Positions 1 to 8,511 of a stretch of DNA of 64,000 nt are shown in pieces. Position numbers and translations under genes: made by a program. This DNA comes from Candidatus Krumholzibacteriota bacterium (GTDB lineage Bacteria; Krumholzibacteriota; Krumholzibacteriia; Krumholzibacteriales; Krumholzibacteriaceae), in the NCBI GenBank assembly GCA_016931295.1, contig JAFGEZ010000001.1, positions 62,001 through 126,000 of the forward strand. Reading direction: 5' to 3'. Numbering within the stretch: position 1 is the stretch's first letter; the number at the start of each line of letters is the position of its first letter. The notes under the pieces were generated by a model. The model was not told the DNA's origin. It saw nothing but the letters and a program-made list of their open reading frames with translations, and did not search any database.

Positions 1-74
1 AGCCGCCCCTCGGCGGCGACGGGTCTCCGCCGCCGGCCGGCGAGGACGACGGACCGGGGGAGGGCGGCAGATGA
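1..74 (+). CDS. Possible C-terminal end of an upstream gene (partial)
   Basis: The frame beginning at base 3 is open from the window edge to a TGA at 72-74. It would encode a short Gly/Pro/Asp-rich tail ending in GEGGR. Its stop overlaps the ATG of the following glycosyltransferase in an ATGA arrangement, which is typical of translationally coupled genes in an operon. Only 23 codons are visible and all three plus frames are open over most of this stretch, so the call rests mainly on the overlap. No function can be given. Confidence 0.35.
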   Translation, partial: PPLGGDGSPPPAGEDDGPGEGGR

Positions 75-1240
75 AGGTCCTCTGCGTGACCAATCTCTTT
101 CCCGACGCCTCCCGTCCCGGACTCGCCCCCTTCAACCGCCAGCAGTTCCTTCATCTCGCCGCATCGCACGAGCTCGCCGTCGTCTCGCCCGTGCCCTGGC
201 CCCACCGCCTGCGTTTCGCCCTCGCCGGGCGGGCGCCCCGGCCGACCGCGGAGACGGCGGCCTCGATGAGCGTCGTCTATCCCACGTACTGGTACGCGCC
301 GAAGGCGATGCGGCGCTTCTACGGCCGCTGGTACGAGCGGGCGATCGCCGGGCCCTTCCGGCAAATCGCCGCCTCGCTCCGCCCCGACATCGTCTACGCG
401 ACCTGGGCCTACCCGGACTGCTGGGCGGCCGCGCGACTCGCCGCCGGGGCGGGCCTGCCGCTCGTCTCGCGGCTGCACGGCACCGACGTCAACCAGGGGC
501 TCGAGAGCCGGGCGCGCCGCCCGTTCGTCCTCGAGGCGATGCGCGCCTCGAGCCGCATCGTCGCGGTGAGCGCGGCCCTCCGGCAAACCCTCGTCGAGGC
601 GGGGATCGACGGGTCCAGGATCGCCGTCGTCATGAACGGGATCGACACGGCGCTCTTCCGGCCCCGCGACCGGAGCGGCGAGCGGCGCCGGCTCGGGCTC
701 CGGTTCGACGCGCGGATCGTCCTCTACGCGGGCAACTTCAAGGCGATCAAGGGAGTGCCCGTCCTCGTCGAGGCCTTCGCCCGCGCGGCGGTGCCCGGGG
801 CCGAGCTGCACCTCGTCGGCGACGGCCCGCAGGAGAGACTCCTGCGCGGTCTCGCGCGGCGGGCGGGGATCGCCGGAAGCGTCTTCTTCCACGGGCGGGC
901 GCCGCACGAGCGCGTGGCGTCGTTCATGGGCGCCGCCGACCTCTTCTGCCTGCCGAGCCTCGCCGAGGGCACGCCGAACGTCGTCCTCGAGGCCCTCGCC
1001 TGCGGCCTGCCCGTCGTCGCCACCGACACGGGGGGAACCCCGGAGATTCTCGCCCCCGAAAACGGTATTCTCGTTCCCCCGGGAGCGGCCGAGGCGCTCG
1101 CCGGCGCGATCGTCGACGGCCTCGGGCGCGGGTGGGACCGCGCGCGGATCGTGTCGCCGGCCGGTTCCTGGGAAGAGAACGCCCGGCGGATCTCGGTTCT
1201 CTTCGCCGAGGCGGCCGCCGGGGAAGGGCGGGTGGAATGA
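71..1240 (+). CDS. Glycosyltransferase family 4 (GT-B fold)
   Basis: A 389-residue cytosolic glycosyltransferase that would transfer a sugar from a nucleotide-sugar donor to a growing polysaccharide or lipid-linked acceptor. The N-terminal acceptor domain starts MKVLCVTNLFPD and carries HGTDVN. The C-terminal donor domain has GNFKAIKGVPVLVEAF, LHLVGDGPQ and the signature EGTPNVVLEALACGLPVV with the E-x7-E pair that binds the donor, followed by TDTGGTPEI. Length is normal for the family. The ATG at 71 has GGGGGAGGG just upstream. The neighbouring O-antigen-ligase-like gene and GT2 gene point to extracellular or capsular polysaccharide synthesis; the donor sugar cannot be told. Confidence 0.9.
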   Translation: MKVLCVTNLFPDASRPGLAPFNRQQFLHLAASHELAVVSPVPWPHRLRFALAGRAPRPTAETAASMSVVYPTYWYAPKAMRRFYGRWYERAIAGPFRQIAASLRPDIVYATWAYPDCWAAARLAAGAGLPLVSRLHGTDVNQGLESRARRPFVLEAMRASSRIVAVSAALRQTLVEAGIDGSRIAVVMNGIDTALFRPRDRSGERRRLGLRFDARIVLYAGNFKAIKGVPVLVEAFARAAVPGAELHLVGDGPQERLLRGLARRAGIAGSVFFHGRAPHERVASFMGAADLFCLPSLAEGTPNVVLEALACGLPVVATDTGGTPEILAPENGILVPPGAAEALAGAIVDGLGRGWDRARIVSPAGSWEENARRISVLFAEAAAGEGRVE

Positions 1241-1465
1241 CGATTGCACACCACCATGACGGCAACGAGGCCCCGGGCGCAGCACGGAACGCGCACCGCC
1301 GGAATACGAGACCCGGGGACACGCATCGAGGATCGATCGGACATCACCGGAAACGACCGGCCGCGGCGGGCGCGAGGGTGCCGAAGCAAAATGGGTGTAT
1401 CGCCCTCTGGACTTTGCCCGCCGAACGTTGCAATTTGGTAGGGACCGGGCGGCACCTCGCAAACG

Positions 1466-1494
1466 TTGACTTCCCTCCGCGATGACGATACATT
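1466..1494 (+). promoter_or_regulatory. Sigma-70-type promoter for the secreted FN3 protein
   Basis: TTGACT at 1466-1471 and TACATT at 1489-1494 are separated by exactly 17 bases and lie 27 bases before the start codon at 1521. The preceding 200 bases after the glycosyltransferase stop hold no gene that I can support. Confidence 0.6.
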
Positions 1495-1520
1495 GCATCC
1501 GGGGGTGACAGGGGAGAGAG

Positions 1521-2774
1521 ATGAAACGGCTCCACACCGCATTGCTCGTCATCGGTCTGCTCGTATCCGGAAGCGCTCTCGCCGGCGCGCAGGAGCCGCT
1601 CCACTACGACGTCAGCTGGTATCCCGTCTCCGATCCGAACGTGGCTGAGGTGCTCGTCTACCGTTCCCTCACCGGGACGGCGGGCGACTGGAACGAGATC
1701 GCGGCGGTCTCGCCGGCGGATTCCGTCTACACCGACGCCGTCGGCCTCGACTACGGCACGATCTACTACTACAGCTTCCGCACACGCGACGCCATCGGGA
1801 CGATGAGCGGATTCTCCGGCATCCTCACCGGGCTCTCCCTCGACGAGGACTCGCCGGCCGGCGTGGCGGACTACTGCGTCGTCGACTCCGTCTCGATCGT
1901 CGACGCCACGACGGCCGTCGTCCACTGGTCGACCGCCTGGCCGACGACGGGACGGGTCAAGTACTGGGCGATGGGCTCGAGCGCCGTGTCGGAGAGCGAC
2001 CGCGACGAAACCCTCGCCACGACCCATGCGACCACGCTCGCCGGACTCGAGGCGAACCGGGTCTACTTCGTCAAGGCCCTCTCGCACGACGCCGCGGCGG
2101 GCGGCCTCGTCGTTTCCGTCGCTGCCACCTTCACGAGCAACGATCTTCCCGGCCAGGTCCATTTCCTCGCGAGCGGCACCGGCGTGACCGTGCCCGAGGG
2201 GGGCACGGCCTCCTTCGGCCTCTCCCTGAGCGCGCCGCCCCCGGGACCGGTGACCGTCGGGATCGCCCGCGTCGCGGGCGACGCGGACATCGACGTCGAG
2301 ACGGCCAGCCGGACGGTGACCTTCGACGGCGCCGACTGGGCCGTGGAGAAGCCGATCGTCCTCACGGCCGACGGGGACGTCGACGCCGAGGACGGCGTCG
2401 CATGGATCGTCGTCTCCTGCATCGCGGGTGCCTCGATCCCCGATCTCGTCGTCGAGGCCGTCGAGAACGACCAGGGGACGGGCGGCAACCCGAACGGCGA
2501 TCTCGCCGCGGGGCATATCGCGATCTACCCGATCCCCTTCCAGCCCGCCGCCGGGTTGCTGAACGTGGCGAACCTCCCCGATGCGGGCATCCTCGAGATC
2601 TACGACCTCGCCGGGCGCATGGTCTGGGACGCCGCCTGGAGCGGAAACACTTTCCTCGAGTGGGACGGCCGCAACAACAGCGCGGTGGACGTCGCGAGCG
2701 GCCGCTACTTCGTGCTGGTCAAGGAGGACTCGGGTCTCGTCGTCGACAAGCGCGTGATCCTCGTCGTCCGCTGA
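1521..2774 (+). CDS. Secreted protein with FN3-like and Calx-beta-like domains and a C-terminal sorting/FlgD-like domain
   Basis: A 417-residue exported protein. Residues 1-24 are a clear signal peptide ending in ALAGA. About 27-108 and 120-205 look like fibronectin type III-like beta domains, and about 215-310 resembles a Calx-beta-like repeat (VTVPEGGTASFGLSLS). The last 85 residues (YPIPFQPAAG, LEIYDLAGRMVW, LEWDGRN, VASGRYFVLVKE) match the FlgD-Ig/type IX secretion sorting-domain pattern common in FCB-group bacteria. The ATG follows GGGGAGAG. It is probably delivered to the cell surface or medium; no catalytic domain is visible. It stands alone behind its own promoter and is convergent with the next gene. 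Confidence 0.8.
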   Translation: MKRLHTALLVIGLLVSGSALAGAQEPLHYDVSWYPVSDPNVAEVLVYRSLTGTAGDWNEIAAVSPADSVYTDAVGLDYGTIYYYSFRTRDAIGTMSGFSGILTGLSLDEDSPAGVADYCVVDSVSIVDATTAVVHWSTAWPTTGRVKYWAMGSSAVSESDRDETLATTHATTLAGLEANRVYFVKALSHDAAAGGLVVSVAATFTSNDLPGQVHFLASGTGVTVPEGGTASFGLSLSAPPPGPVTVGIARVAGDADIDVETASRTVTFDGADWAVEKPIVLTADGDVDAEDGVAWIVVSCIAGASIPDLVVEAVENDQGTGGNPNGDLAAGHIAIYPIPFQPAAGLLNVANLPDAGILEIYDLAGRMVWDAAWSGNTFLEWDGRNNSAVDVASGRYFVLVKEDSGLVVDKRVILVVR

Positions 2775-2805
2775 CCGGTCTCGCAGGGCTCCGCCGGATG
2801 TTCCC

Positions 2806-3891
2806 TCACCCGCAGCCGGCGATCGCCGGGGGCCTGAGCAGGTAGTCGAACAGTTCCTCGACGGGCTCGTCGCGGCCGTCGTTGAATGCGTAGACGACGT
2901 TCGCCATCTCGCGCGCCGTCACGTAGTGGAGATCGATCCCCCGCGCGGCGCATTCCTCCTCGACGGCCTGGAACCCGGCGGCGAGTTCGCCGGTCACCGC
3001 CGCGAAGTCCCGCGGCTTCACCCCGTGCGTGTGGATCTTGACGAAGACGGTCTCCTCGCGGCCGCGCACCGAGACGCCCGCGTCGATCCAGAGCCGGACG
3101 CGGTCGCGCCTGATCGGGTTGCGCCCGTTGACGTCGCCGTTCTCGAGCCGGGGCAGGATGCCGCGCCGCCGCCGCCAGTTGAGCGCGAGCGGTCCCTGGA
3201 CGAGGAGGAGGTCGCCCGCGCCGCGGTTGCCGAAGACCACCTCGCGGCCGCGGTCGTGCGACTTGGGGCGCGCCGGATCGTCGTCGGCGAAGTAGATCGC
3301 GTTGACGGTCCTGGTCTGGCAGTCGGCCGGCGCGCTGGGCATCGTGAAATCGGCGTAGCACCCCGTCTCGCGCAGCAGCGTGATCTCGTCGTTTAGGCCG
3401 CACCAGCGGCCATCGCGGCGCGAGTTGTCGAGCGCCCAGTTGCCGTGGACGAAGCCATACCGCAGTGTGCCGTCCAGGTCGCGGCAGAGGAGGCCGTGAT
3501 CCTCGAGACGCCGCGTGAAGCGCCCGATCTTCCCGACGAACGCCGGGCCCGTGTCGCGGTCGTGGTGGATGTGCACCTCGACCTCGCCGAAGCCGCGCCC
3601 GCAGTGGGCGGCGAGGAGCTCGATCGTGCCGGCGAGGTACTGCTCCTCGGGAAAGAAGTAGGTGTGGCGCGGCGGGCGTCCGCCGGCGTCCCGCCGGCCG
3701 CGGCACGCCTCCTCGTAGGCCCCGATCCACGCGCGAACGCGGTCGAACTGGAGGCTCGCCGGGTCGTCCGGGCGCTGTGCCGGCTCGAAGTGGTCGGCGA
3801 AGGCGAAAAGCAGGCGGCGCGGCGGGGTCCGCCGCCGCAGGAACCGCCGGCCGAGGAGCCCCGGCAGCCAGATGTGCGCATCCCTGAGCAT
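2806..3891 (-). CDS. Polysaccharide-deacetylase-like conserved protein
   Basis: A 361-residue protein with scattered metal-binding-like motifs (FADHFEP, EVHIHHD, FVHGNWALDNS, CYADFTMPS, KIHTHG) in an order recalling the NodB/polysaccharide-deacetylase barrel, in which Asp and His residues hold a metal. I do not recognise a named family and the exact reaction is unknown. There is no signal peptide. The start at 3891 is chosen because GGAGGA lies directly upstream, overlapping the stop of the O-antigen-ligase-like gene eight bases away. The two genes are therefore coupled, which suggests modification of the same glycan in the cytosol. Confidence 0.6.
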   Translation of the reverse strand: MLRDAHIWLPGLLGRRFLRRRTPPRRLLFAFADHFEPAQRPDDPASLQFDRVRAWIGAYEEACRGRRDAGGRPPRHTYFFPEEQYLAGTIELLAAHCGRGFGEVEVHIHHDRDTGPAFVGKIGRFTRRLEDHGLLCRDLDGTLRYGFVHGNWALDNSRRDGRWCGLNDEITLLRETGCYADFTMPSAPADCQTRTVNAIYFADDDPARPKSHDRGREVVFGNRGAGDLLLVQGPLALNWRRRRGILPRLENGDVNGRNPIRRDRVRLWIDAGVSVRGREETVFVKIHTHGVKPRDFAAVTGELAAGFQAVEEECAARGIDLHYVTAREMANVVYAFNDGRDEPVEELFDYLLRPPAIAGCG

Positions 3892-3899
3892 CGCTCCTC

Positions 3900-5276
3900 C
3901 TAGAGCATCACGAGCACCTTGACCAGGCCGACGAGCCCCACCGTCAAGGCCGATACCGCGATCGCCGTCCGGCGGTCGAGAAAGGCGATGGTGAAACCAT
4001 GCTCCTCGCTCGCGAAGCGCGAGAGGAGCGCGGAGACGGCGATGACGACGTAGAGGACGCTGTTGTAGGTCCGCGAGAGGAAGAACGCCGCCGCGAAGAA
4101 GCCGGCGATCGACAGGAGCATCGCCTCGGCGTAGACGCCGTACCGCGTGCCGGGGGCCCGACGGAGCAGCGAGCGCATCTCGTCGAAGGAGGTGAAGATC
4201 ATCAGCAGCCACACGAAGAGGCCGGCGAGGCCCAGCTCGGCCATGCAGAGGACCACCGAGTTGTGCGCGGTGAGGTGGTGGTACTCGGTGAAGCTGTTGT
4301 AGCCGATCCCGAGGATCGGCCGCCAGAAGAAGAGGTTGAGCCCCGTGGCCCACGCGTCGATCCGTCCGCTCGCCGAGGCCTCCTCGGGCGAGACGTCGGC
4401 GAGACGGCTCGGACCGGCGGCGAACATCGCCGCGGCGACGAGGAGGCCGATGAGGAGTCCCTTCCACGCGCCGAGCCGCCGCACGAGAAAGACGACGAAG
4501 ACGACAATCAGCCCGAGGGCCGTGCCGCGGGAGTTGGTGAGATAGAGGGCGTAGACGAGCACGACGAACGCCGGCGCCCACGCGAGCCGCCAGACGGCGG
4601 AGATCGCCGGCCGCGTCATCTTGACGAGGGCGAACGGCGTGAAGGTGAGCAGGGCGAGGCCGAGGTCGTTCGGGTCGGCGAAGATGCCGATCCAGCGGAT
4701 CCTGTTGCCCTCGATCGGCGTCTGCCCGGCGATGTCCGTGCCGTTGTAGTACTGGAAGATCCCGTTGACCGCCAGCATGAGCGTCATGACGAAGAGCATC
4801 GTGAAGACCGTCCGCAACTGGTCGAAGGAGCCGACGAGGGCGATGATCATGAAGAAGAGGATGAAGACGGGCAGAAAGCTCGAGAAGGCCTCCTTCGCGC
4901 CGAAGAGGTAGAAGCGCTGGAGCTGCGAGAGCGGGATGATGATGAAGAAGACGAGCATGAAGACGCTCTGGCGGAGCCGGAATCCCGTGAAGGGCCGTCG
5001 CTGGATGATCGTGTGGAGGATGAAGACGCCGAGGACGAGCAGCGAGATCGCCAGCATGATCGGCATCCCCTGCAGGGCGGGCACGAACTCCTGCGGCCGC
5101 AGGTAGACCATCGCGAGGTAGGCGAGCAGTCCCCAGAAGGGCTTGAAGAAGACGAGAACGGCGACGAGCATCGCGCCGAAGGCCGCGAGCGCGACCTTGA
5201 CGGAGGCCAGGAGCATCAGTATAGTCGCCAGCGCGAGGATGGCGGCGAGCGCGGGAATGATGACGCGGTTACTCAT
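3900..5276 (-). CDS. O-antigen ligase/polymerase-like membrane protein
   Basis: A 458-residue integral membrane protein with about ten to twelve hydrophobic segments and the Wzy_C-type region: an extended loop after residue 190 (NRIRWIGIFADPNDLG), then LTNSRGTALG and GIGYNSFTEYHHLTAHNS, where the His and Arg positions are typical of O-antigen ligases. It resembles the O-glycosylation ligase family that accompanies exosortase A loci. The expected role is transfer of a lipid-linked glycan onto an acceptor at the periplasmic face. The start codon lies only about three bases after the predicted transcription start and has no Shine-Dalgarno, so the mRNA may be leaderless. It is followed by the deacetylase-like gene with an eight-base gap. 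Confidence 0.8.
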   Translation of the reverse strand: MSNRVIIPALAAILALATILMLLASVKVALAAFGAMLVAVLVFFKPFWGLLAYLAMVYLRPQEFVPALQGMPIMLAISLLVLGVFILHTIIQRRPFTGFRLRQSVFMLVFFIIIPLSQLQRFYLFGAKEAFSSFLPVFILFFMIIALVGSFDQLRTVFTMLFVMTLMLAVNGIFQYYNGTDIAGQTPIEGNRIRWIGIFADPNDLGLALLTFTPFALVKMTRPAISAVWRLAWAPAFVVLVYALYLTNSRGTALGLIVVFVVFLVRRLGAWKGLLIGLLVAAAMFAAGPSRLADVSPEEASASGRIDAWATGLNLFFWRPILGIGYNSFTEYHHLTAHNSVVLCMAELGLAGLFVWLLMIFTSFDEMRSLLRRAPGTRYGVYAEAMLLSIAGFFAAAFFLSRTYNSVLYVVIAVSALLSRFASEEHGFTIAFLDRRTAIAVSALTVGLVGLVKVLVML

Positions 5277-5285
5277 CGAGTGCGG

Positions 5286-5314
5286 ATTGTAGAAGATTCA
5301 CCGGCGGACAACAA
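5286..5314 (-). promoter_or_regulatory. Sigma-70-type promoter for the O-antigen-ligase-like gene
   Basis: On the minus strand TTGTTG (5314-5309) and TACAAT (5291-5286) are 17 bases apart. Transcription would begin near 5279, almost at the ATG at 5276, which would give a leaderless transcript. Confidence 0.55.
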
Positions 5315-5449
5315 CGTCTTTTCCCAGTGGGCGGCGGGCGGCGCGGCCGCGGGAACGGCGCGGTGCGCGGGCGGTCGCCGGGCGGCATTCTTCTTGCAGC
5401 GTTCCCGGTCGGACCGGCGAGCCGCCGGCCGCGGGAAGGGCGGGAAACG

Positions 5450-7426
5450 ATGACGCAGGAACGGCATTTCTTTTTCAGGACGGACGGCACGCCGCTGTTC
5501 GCCACGCTGCACCTCCCTGCGGGCGGCGCGGCCGGACGCACCGCGCTCGTCGTGTGCGATTCCCTTTTCGAGGAGAAGTACTGGTGCGAGCGGGTCTTCG
5601 CCAACCTCGGCCGCGCGGCCGCGGCGGCGGGGGCGGCGACGCTCCTCTTCGATTACGCCGGCTACGGGAACAGCGCCGGGGAGCCGATCGACGTGGATCC
5701 CGCGAGCCTCGTGCGCGACGCGGCGGACGCCTGCCGGTTCGCGCGCGACCTGGGCGCCTCCCGGATCGTTTTCCTCGGCATCCGCTGGGGGGCCGCCGTG
5801 GCCTCGGCCGCGGCCGGCGTCGCCGGCGCCGACGCGCTCGTTCTCGTCCAGCCGATCCGCGACTGGTCGCCGGAGCTGATGAAGGCGCTCCGCGCCAACG
5901 TCGCCGGCCAGTACGCCATCTTCCGGAAGACGGTGATGACGCGCGAGCAGATCATCGGGGAACTGGCCGCCGGCGGCGCCTGCGAGCACGGCGGCTACCA
6001 CATGAACAACGTCGAGGGCTATCTCTTCTCTCACCGGTTCGTCGAGGGGGCGCGCGAAATGACGCTGCCCGCGACCACCGGCACGGACATTCCCGTCACG
6101 ATCGTCCGCATCCCCGAGAAGGCCGGCGCCCCCGTCCGCGACGACGGCCTCGCCGACGCGATCCGCGCGGGGGGCGCGACCTGCGAGGAGATCGTCATCC
6201 CCGACGACAACGCCTTCTGGATAAACAACCGCATCTTCACCTCCCGGGCGCCGGGTTTCGTCGAGGCGATCGTCTCGCGGCTCGCCGGCGGCGGACGCGG
6301 GGAAGCGGGCGCGCCGGCGACCGGCGACGCACGCCCGGCCGGCGGCGGTCCGAAGGAGCAAGAGCGGGCGGACGCGCCCGCGGTCGTCGCCATGGCGGGC
6401 GACGATCTTCCCGGCGCAGCCGATGCGGTCACGATCGGCGGCGTCCGCGAGGAGGCCGTCGTTCTGGACGGCGGCGAAACGGGGCCGGTGGCGGGCGTCA
6501 TGTACCGCCCCGACGGGGCTGCGCGGGAGACGGGCGTCGTCTTCACGCACGGCGGGCTGATCGGGATGAACGGCGCGTTCCGCTTCAACACGCGCGCGGC
6601 CCGGCGCCTCGCCGCGGCGGGATTCCCCTGCCTCTGCGCCGACACGCACGGCGTGGGCCGCTCGGGCTCGCGGCTCGGGAACGTCGAGCAGCGCGTCCTC
6701 TTCCGGTGGATCTGCAACGGCCTCTTCGCCGACGACGTCGTCGCCGCGGCGCGCCTCCTGCGCGAGCGTTCCGGCGCAAGGCGGATCGCCGCGGTCGGCG
6801 TCTGCGGCGGCGCGATCACCAACCTCATCGCGCAGAGCCGGTCGGCGGAGATCGACGACTCGGTGCTCCTCTCGATCCCCGTGATGCTGCCGAGCCTGCG
6901 CTACGGCGAGGTGCGGATGAGCGAGGGGTACGCGCGCTTCTATCTCGGGCTCTACCTCCGGAAGATCTTCAACCTCCGCGCGTGGTGGCGGTTCCTGACC
7001 TTCCGGAGCGAGTACGACAAGATCTTCGCCGCGCTCGGCGGCTTCCTCGCCGGTCTCAGCCGGCGCATCGGCGGATCGGCCAACCGGCGGCCGGCGCCCC
7101 CCCCCGCGAAGCCGGCCGCGAAAAGCGGCCTCAGCGTCACCGTGCCCGGCGCCGGGGAGGACATGTCCTTCAACGACGACTTCCTCCGCGCCTACCGGGC
7201 GATCGTCGGCCGGGGCGGGCAAATCGACTTCGTCTTCGGCGAGCACGACAACTTCCGGTGGGAGTTCGAGAGCGAGTTCCTCGCGCGGATGCCGGGGGAG
7301 ATCGAGCGCGGGCGCGGGCTCGTCACGATCGAGTCGATCGAGCACGCGAACCACATGTACACGCTGCGCGAGTGGCAGGACGAGATCGTCAGGCGCTGCG
7401 CGGCGCGCTTCTCCGGCGGCGACTGA
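5450..7426 (+). CDS. Fused pair of exosortase-associated-type alpha/beta hydrolases
   Basis: A 658-residue protein made of two alpha/beta-hydrolase halves. Residues 1-285 resemble the exosortase A-associated hydrolase 2 family; the nucleophile elbow reads FLGIRWGA, with Arg112 where serine is expected. A low-complexity linker (about 285-325) leads to a second half resembling hydrolase 1, with FTHGGLIGMNG and the elbow AVGVCGGA, where Cys452 takes the nucleophile position and EHANHMYT near the C-terminus may supply the His. An in-frame start 123 bases upstream is possible, but the ATG at 5450 begins the conserved region and follows GGGAAGGGCGGG. It is divergent from the O-antigen-ligase-like gene. 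The acyl or thioester substrate is unknown. Confidence 0.8.
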   Translation: MTQERHFFFRTDGTPLFATLHLPAGGAAGRTALVVCDSLFEEKYWCERVFANLGRAAAAAGAATLLFDYAGYGNSAGEPIDVDPASLVRDAADACRFARDLGASRIVFLGIRWGAAVASAAAGVAGADALVLVQPIRDWSPELMKALRANVAGQYAIFRKTVMTREQIIGELAAGGACEHGGYHMNNVEGYLFSHRFVEGAREMTLPATTGTDIPVTIVRIPEKAGAPVRDDGLADAIRAGGATCEEIVIPDDNAFWINNRIFTSRAPGFVEAIVSRLAGGGRGEAGAPATGDARPAGGGPKEQERADAPAVVAMAGDDLPGAADAVTIGGVREEAVVLDGGETGPVAGVMYRPDGAARETGVVFTHGGLIGMNGAFRFNTRAARRLAAAGFPCLCADTHGVGRSGSRLGNVEQRVLFRWICNGLFADDVVAAARLLRERSGARRIAAVGVCGGAITNLIAQSRSAEIDDSVLLSIPVMLPSLRYGEVRMSEGYARFYLGLYLRKIFNLRAWWRFLTFRSEYDKIFAALGGFLAGLSRRIGGSANRRPAPPPAKPAAKSGLSVTVPGAGEDMSFNDDFLRAYRAIVGRGGQIDFVFGEHDNFRWEFESEFLARMPGEIERGRGLVTIESIEHANHMYTLREWQDEIVRRCAARFSGGD

Positions 7427-7476
7427 GCCGCCGCGTCACCGCATCGTCACCGCCACGCCACCGTTCCGTCACCCCG

Positions 7477-8487
7477 TCATTCCATTCCCTTCGCGCCCCT
7501 CTCGAGACGCGCGCGCACTCCCTCCACGACCGCCGGATCGGAGCGCTCCTCGAGGCGTTCGATCGCCTCGTCGCGGTCGAGGTAGCCGGCGCGCACGAGC
7601 CCGGCCAGCTCGAAGGCGTAGGGGTGGTAGGAGAATCGCTCGCGGTGCCGCTCGATGCCGAGCGCGTTGAGCAGGCAGTTCGTGGAGTTGGGATCGGTGT
7701 CGTCCGGCTTCCGCCAGCCGAGCCGCCGGATCTCCTCGAGGATCCCCGCCTCGTCGTACTCGAGGAAGGCGAGCGGGCTCACGTTGTGCGGGAAGCGCTC
7801 GGGGCGGGCGAAGTGCTCCTCGGTGAGGAAGTAGTTCTCGATCCCCGAGCCGACGATGGCCGACATCGGTCCGACGAACTGCTCCTGCATCCCCCGGATC
7901 ATCGACGGGTTGTTCAGGAAGATCGAGGCCTCGACCGGCGCCTGTCCCGGCGACCAGCCGTACACGATGAAGGGGATGTCCCCCTCGATCGCGCGCCGGA
8001 GGGCGATGAACTTGACGAGCCCCATGCAGGAGGTGCAGATCGTGCTCGCCCGCTCGAGCCCCTTGCGCGAGTAGATGTCCTCGTCGGCGCAGTGCAGGAA
8101 GAGCTTCGAGAGGAGGTCGAACCGTGGCTTGTGGATGACGAGGTCGACGCCGAGCCCCTCGACGACCGCCCGGATGTTCTCCAGCGATCGCGGGGAGATG
8201 AAGCCGTTGTCCATCGTCAAGGCCAGGATCGAGAGCCCGTAGCGCTCGCGCAGGACCGCCATCGTGTAGGTGGAGTCCTTGCCGCCGCTGTAGGCCATGA
8301 TCGCGTCGTACCCGCCGGTCCGCCTGCGCTCCTCGAGGAGCTTCTCGAACTTGCCGCGGTACTTCGTCATCGATTTCCCGAGCCGCTCCGCTCCCTTGAA
8401 GAGGTGGCAGAAGTTGCAGACGCCCTCCTCGTCGAAACGGATGCCGGGATAGGTCTCGGGGAGCACGCACCTCGTGCAGCGTTTCAT
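7477..8487 (-). CDS. N-acetyl sugar amidotransferase (PP-loop ATPase)
   Basis: A 336-residue enzyme of the WbpG/PseA-like group that adenylates an acetamido-sugar and converts it to an amidine, using ammonia normally supplied by a HisH-like partner. The N-terminus holds two CxxC pairs (C4/C7 and C24/C27), a likely zinc knuckle; the PP-loop SGGKDS is at 67-72, and CTSC and NSTNCLLN follow. It is the last gene of a four-gene operon with an acyl carrier protein, an acyl-AMP ligase and a NadE-like protein; gaps are 24-38 bases. Shine-Dalgarno AAAGGGA precedes the ATG. No glutaminase partner is seen in the window. Confidence 0.85.
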   Translation of the reverse strand: MKRCTRCVLPETYPGIRFDEEGVCNFCHLFKGAERLGKSMTKYRGKFEKLLEERRRTGGYDAIMAYSGGKDSTYTMAVLRERYGLSILALTMDNGFISPRSLENIRAVVEGLGVDLVIHKPRFDLLSKLFLHCADEDIYSRKGLERASTICTSCMGLVKFIALRRAIEGDIPFIVYGWSPGQAPVEASIFLNNPSMIRGMQEQFVGPMSAIVGSGIENYFLTEEHFARPERFPHNVSPLAFLEYDEAGILEEIRRLGWRKPDDTDPNSTNCLLNALGIERHRERFSYHPYAFELAGLVRAGYLDRDEAIERLEERSDPAVVEGVRARLERGAKGME

Positions 8488-8511
8488 CGGTTTCGTCCCT
8501 TTCCGCCTCCG

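Noticed and set aside
1390-1470. A possible riboswitch before the secreted protein (repeated AACGTTG, CGCAAACG)
   Set aside because: I could not fold a conserved core such as the c-di-GMP-I motif; it is more simply a leader upstream of a good promoter.
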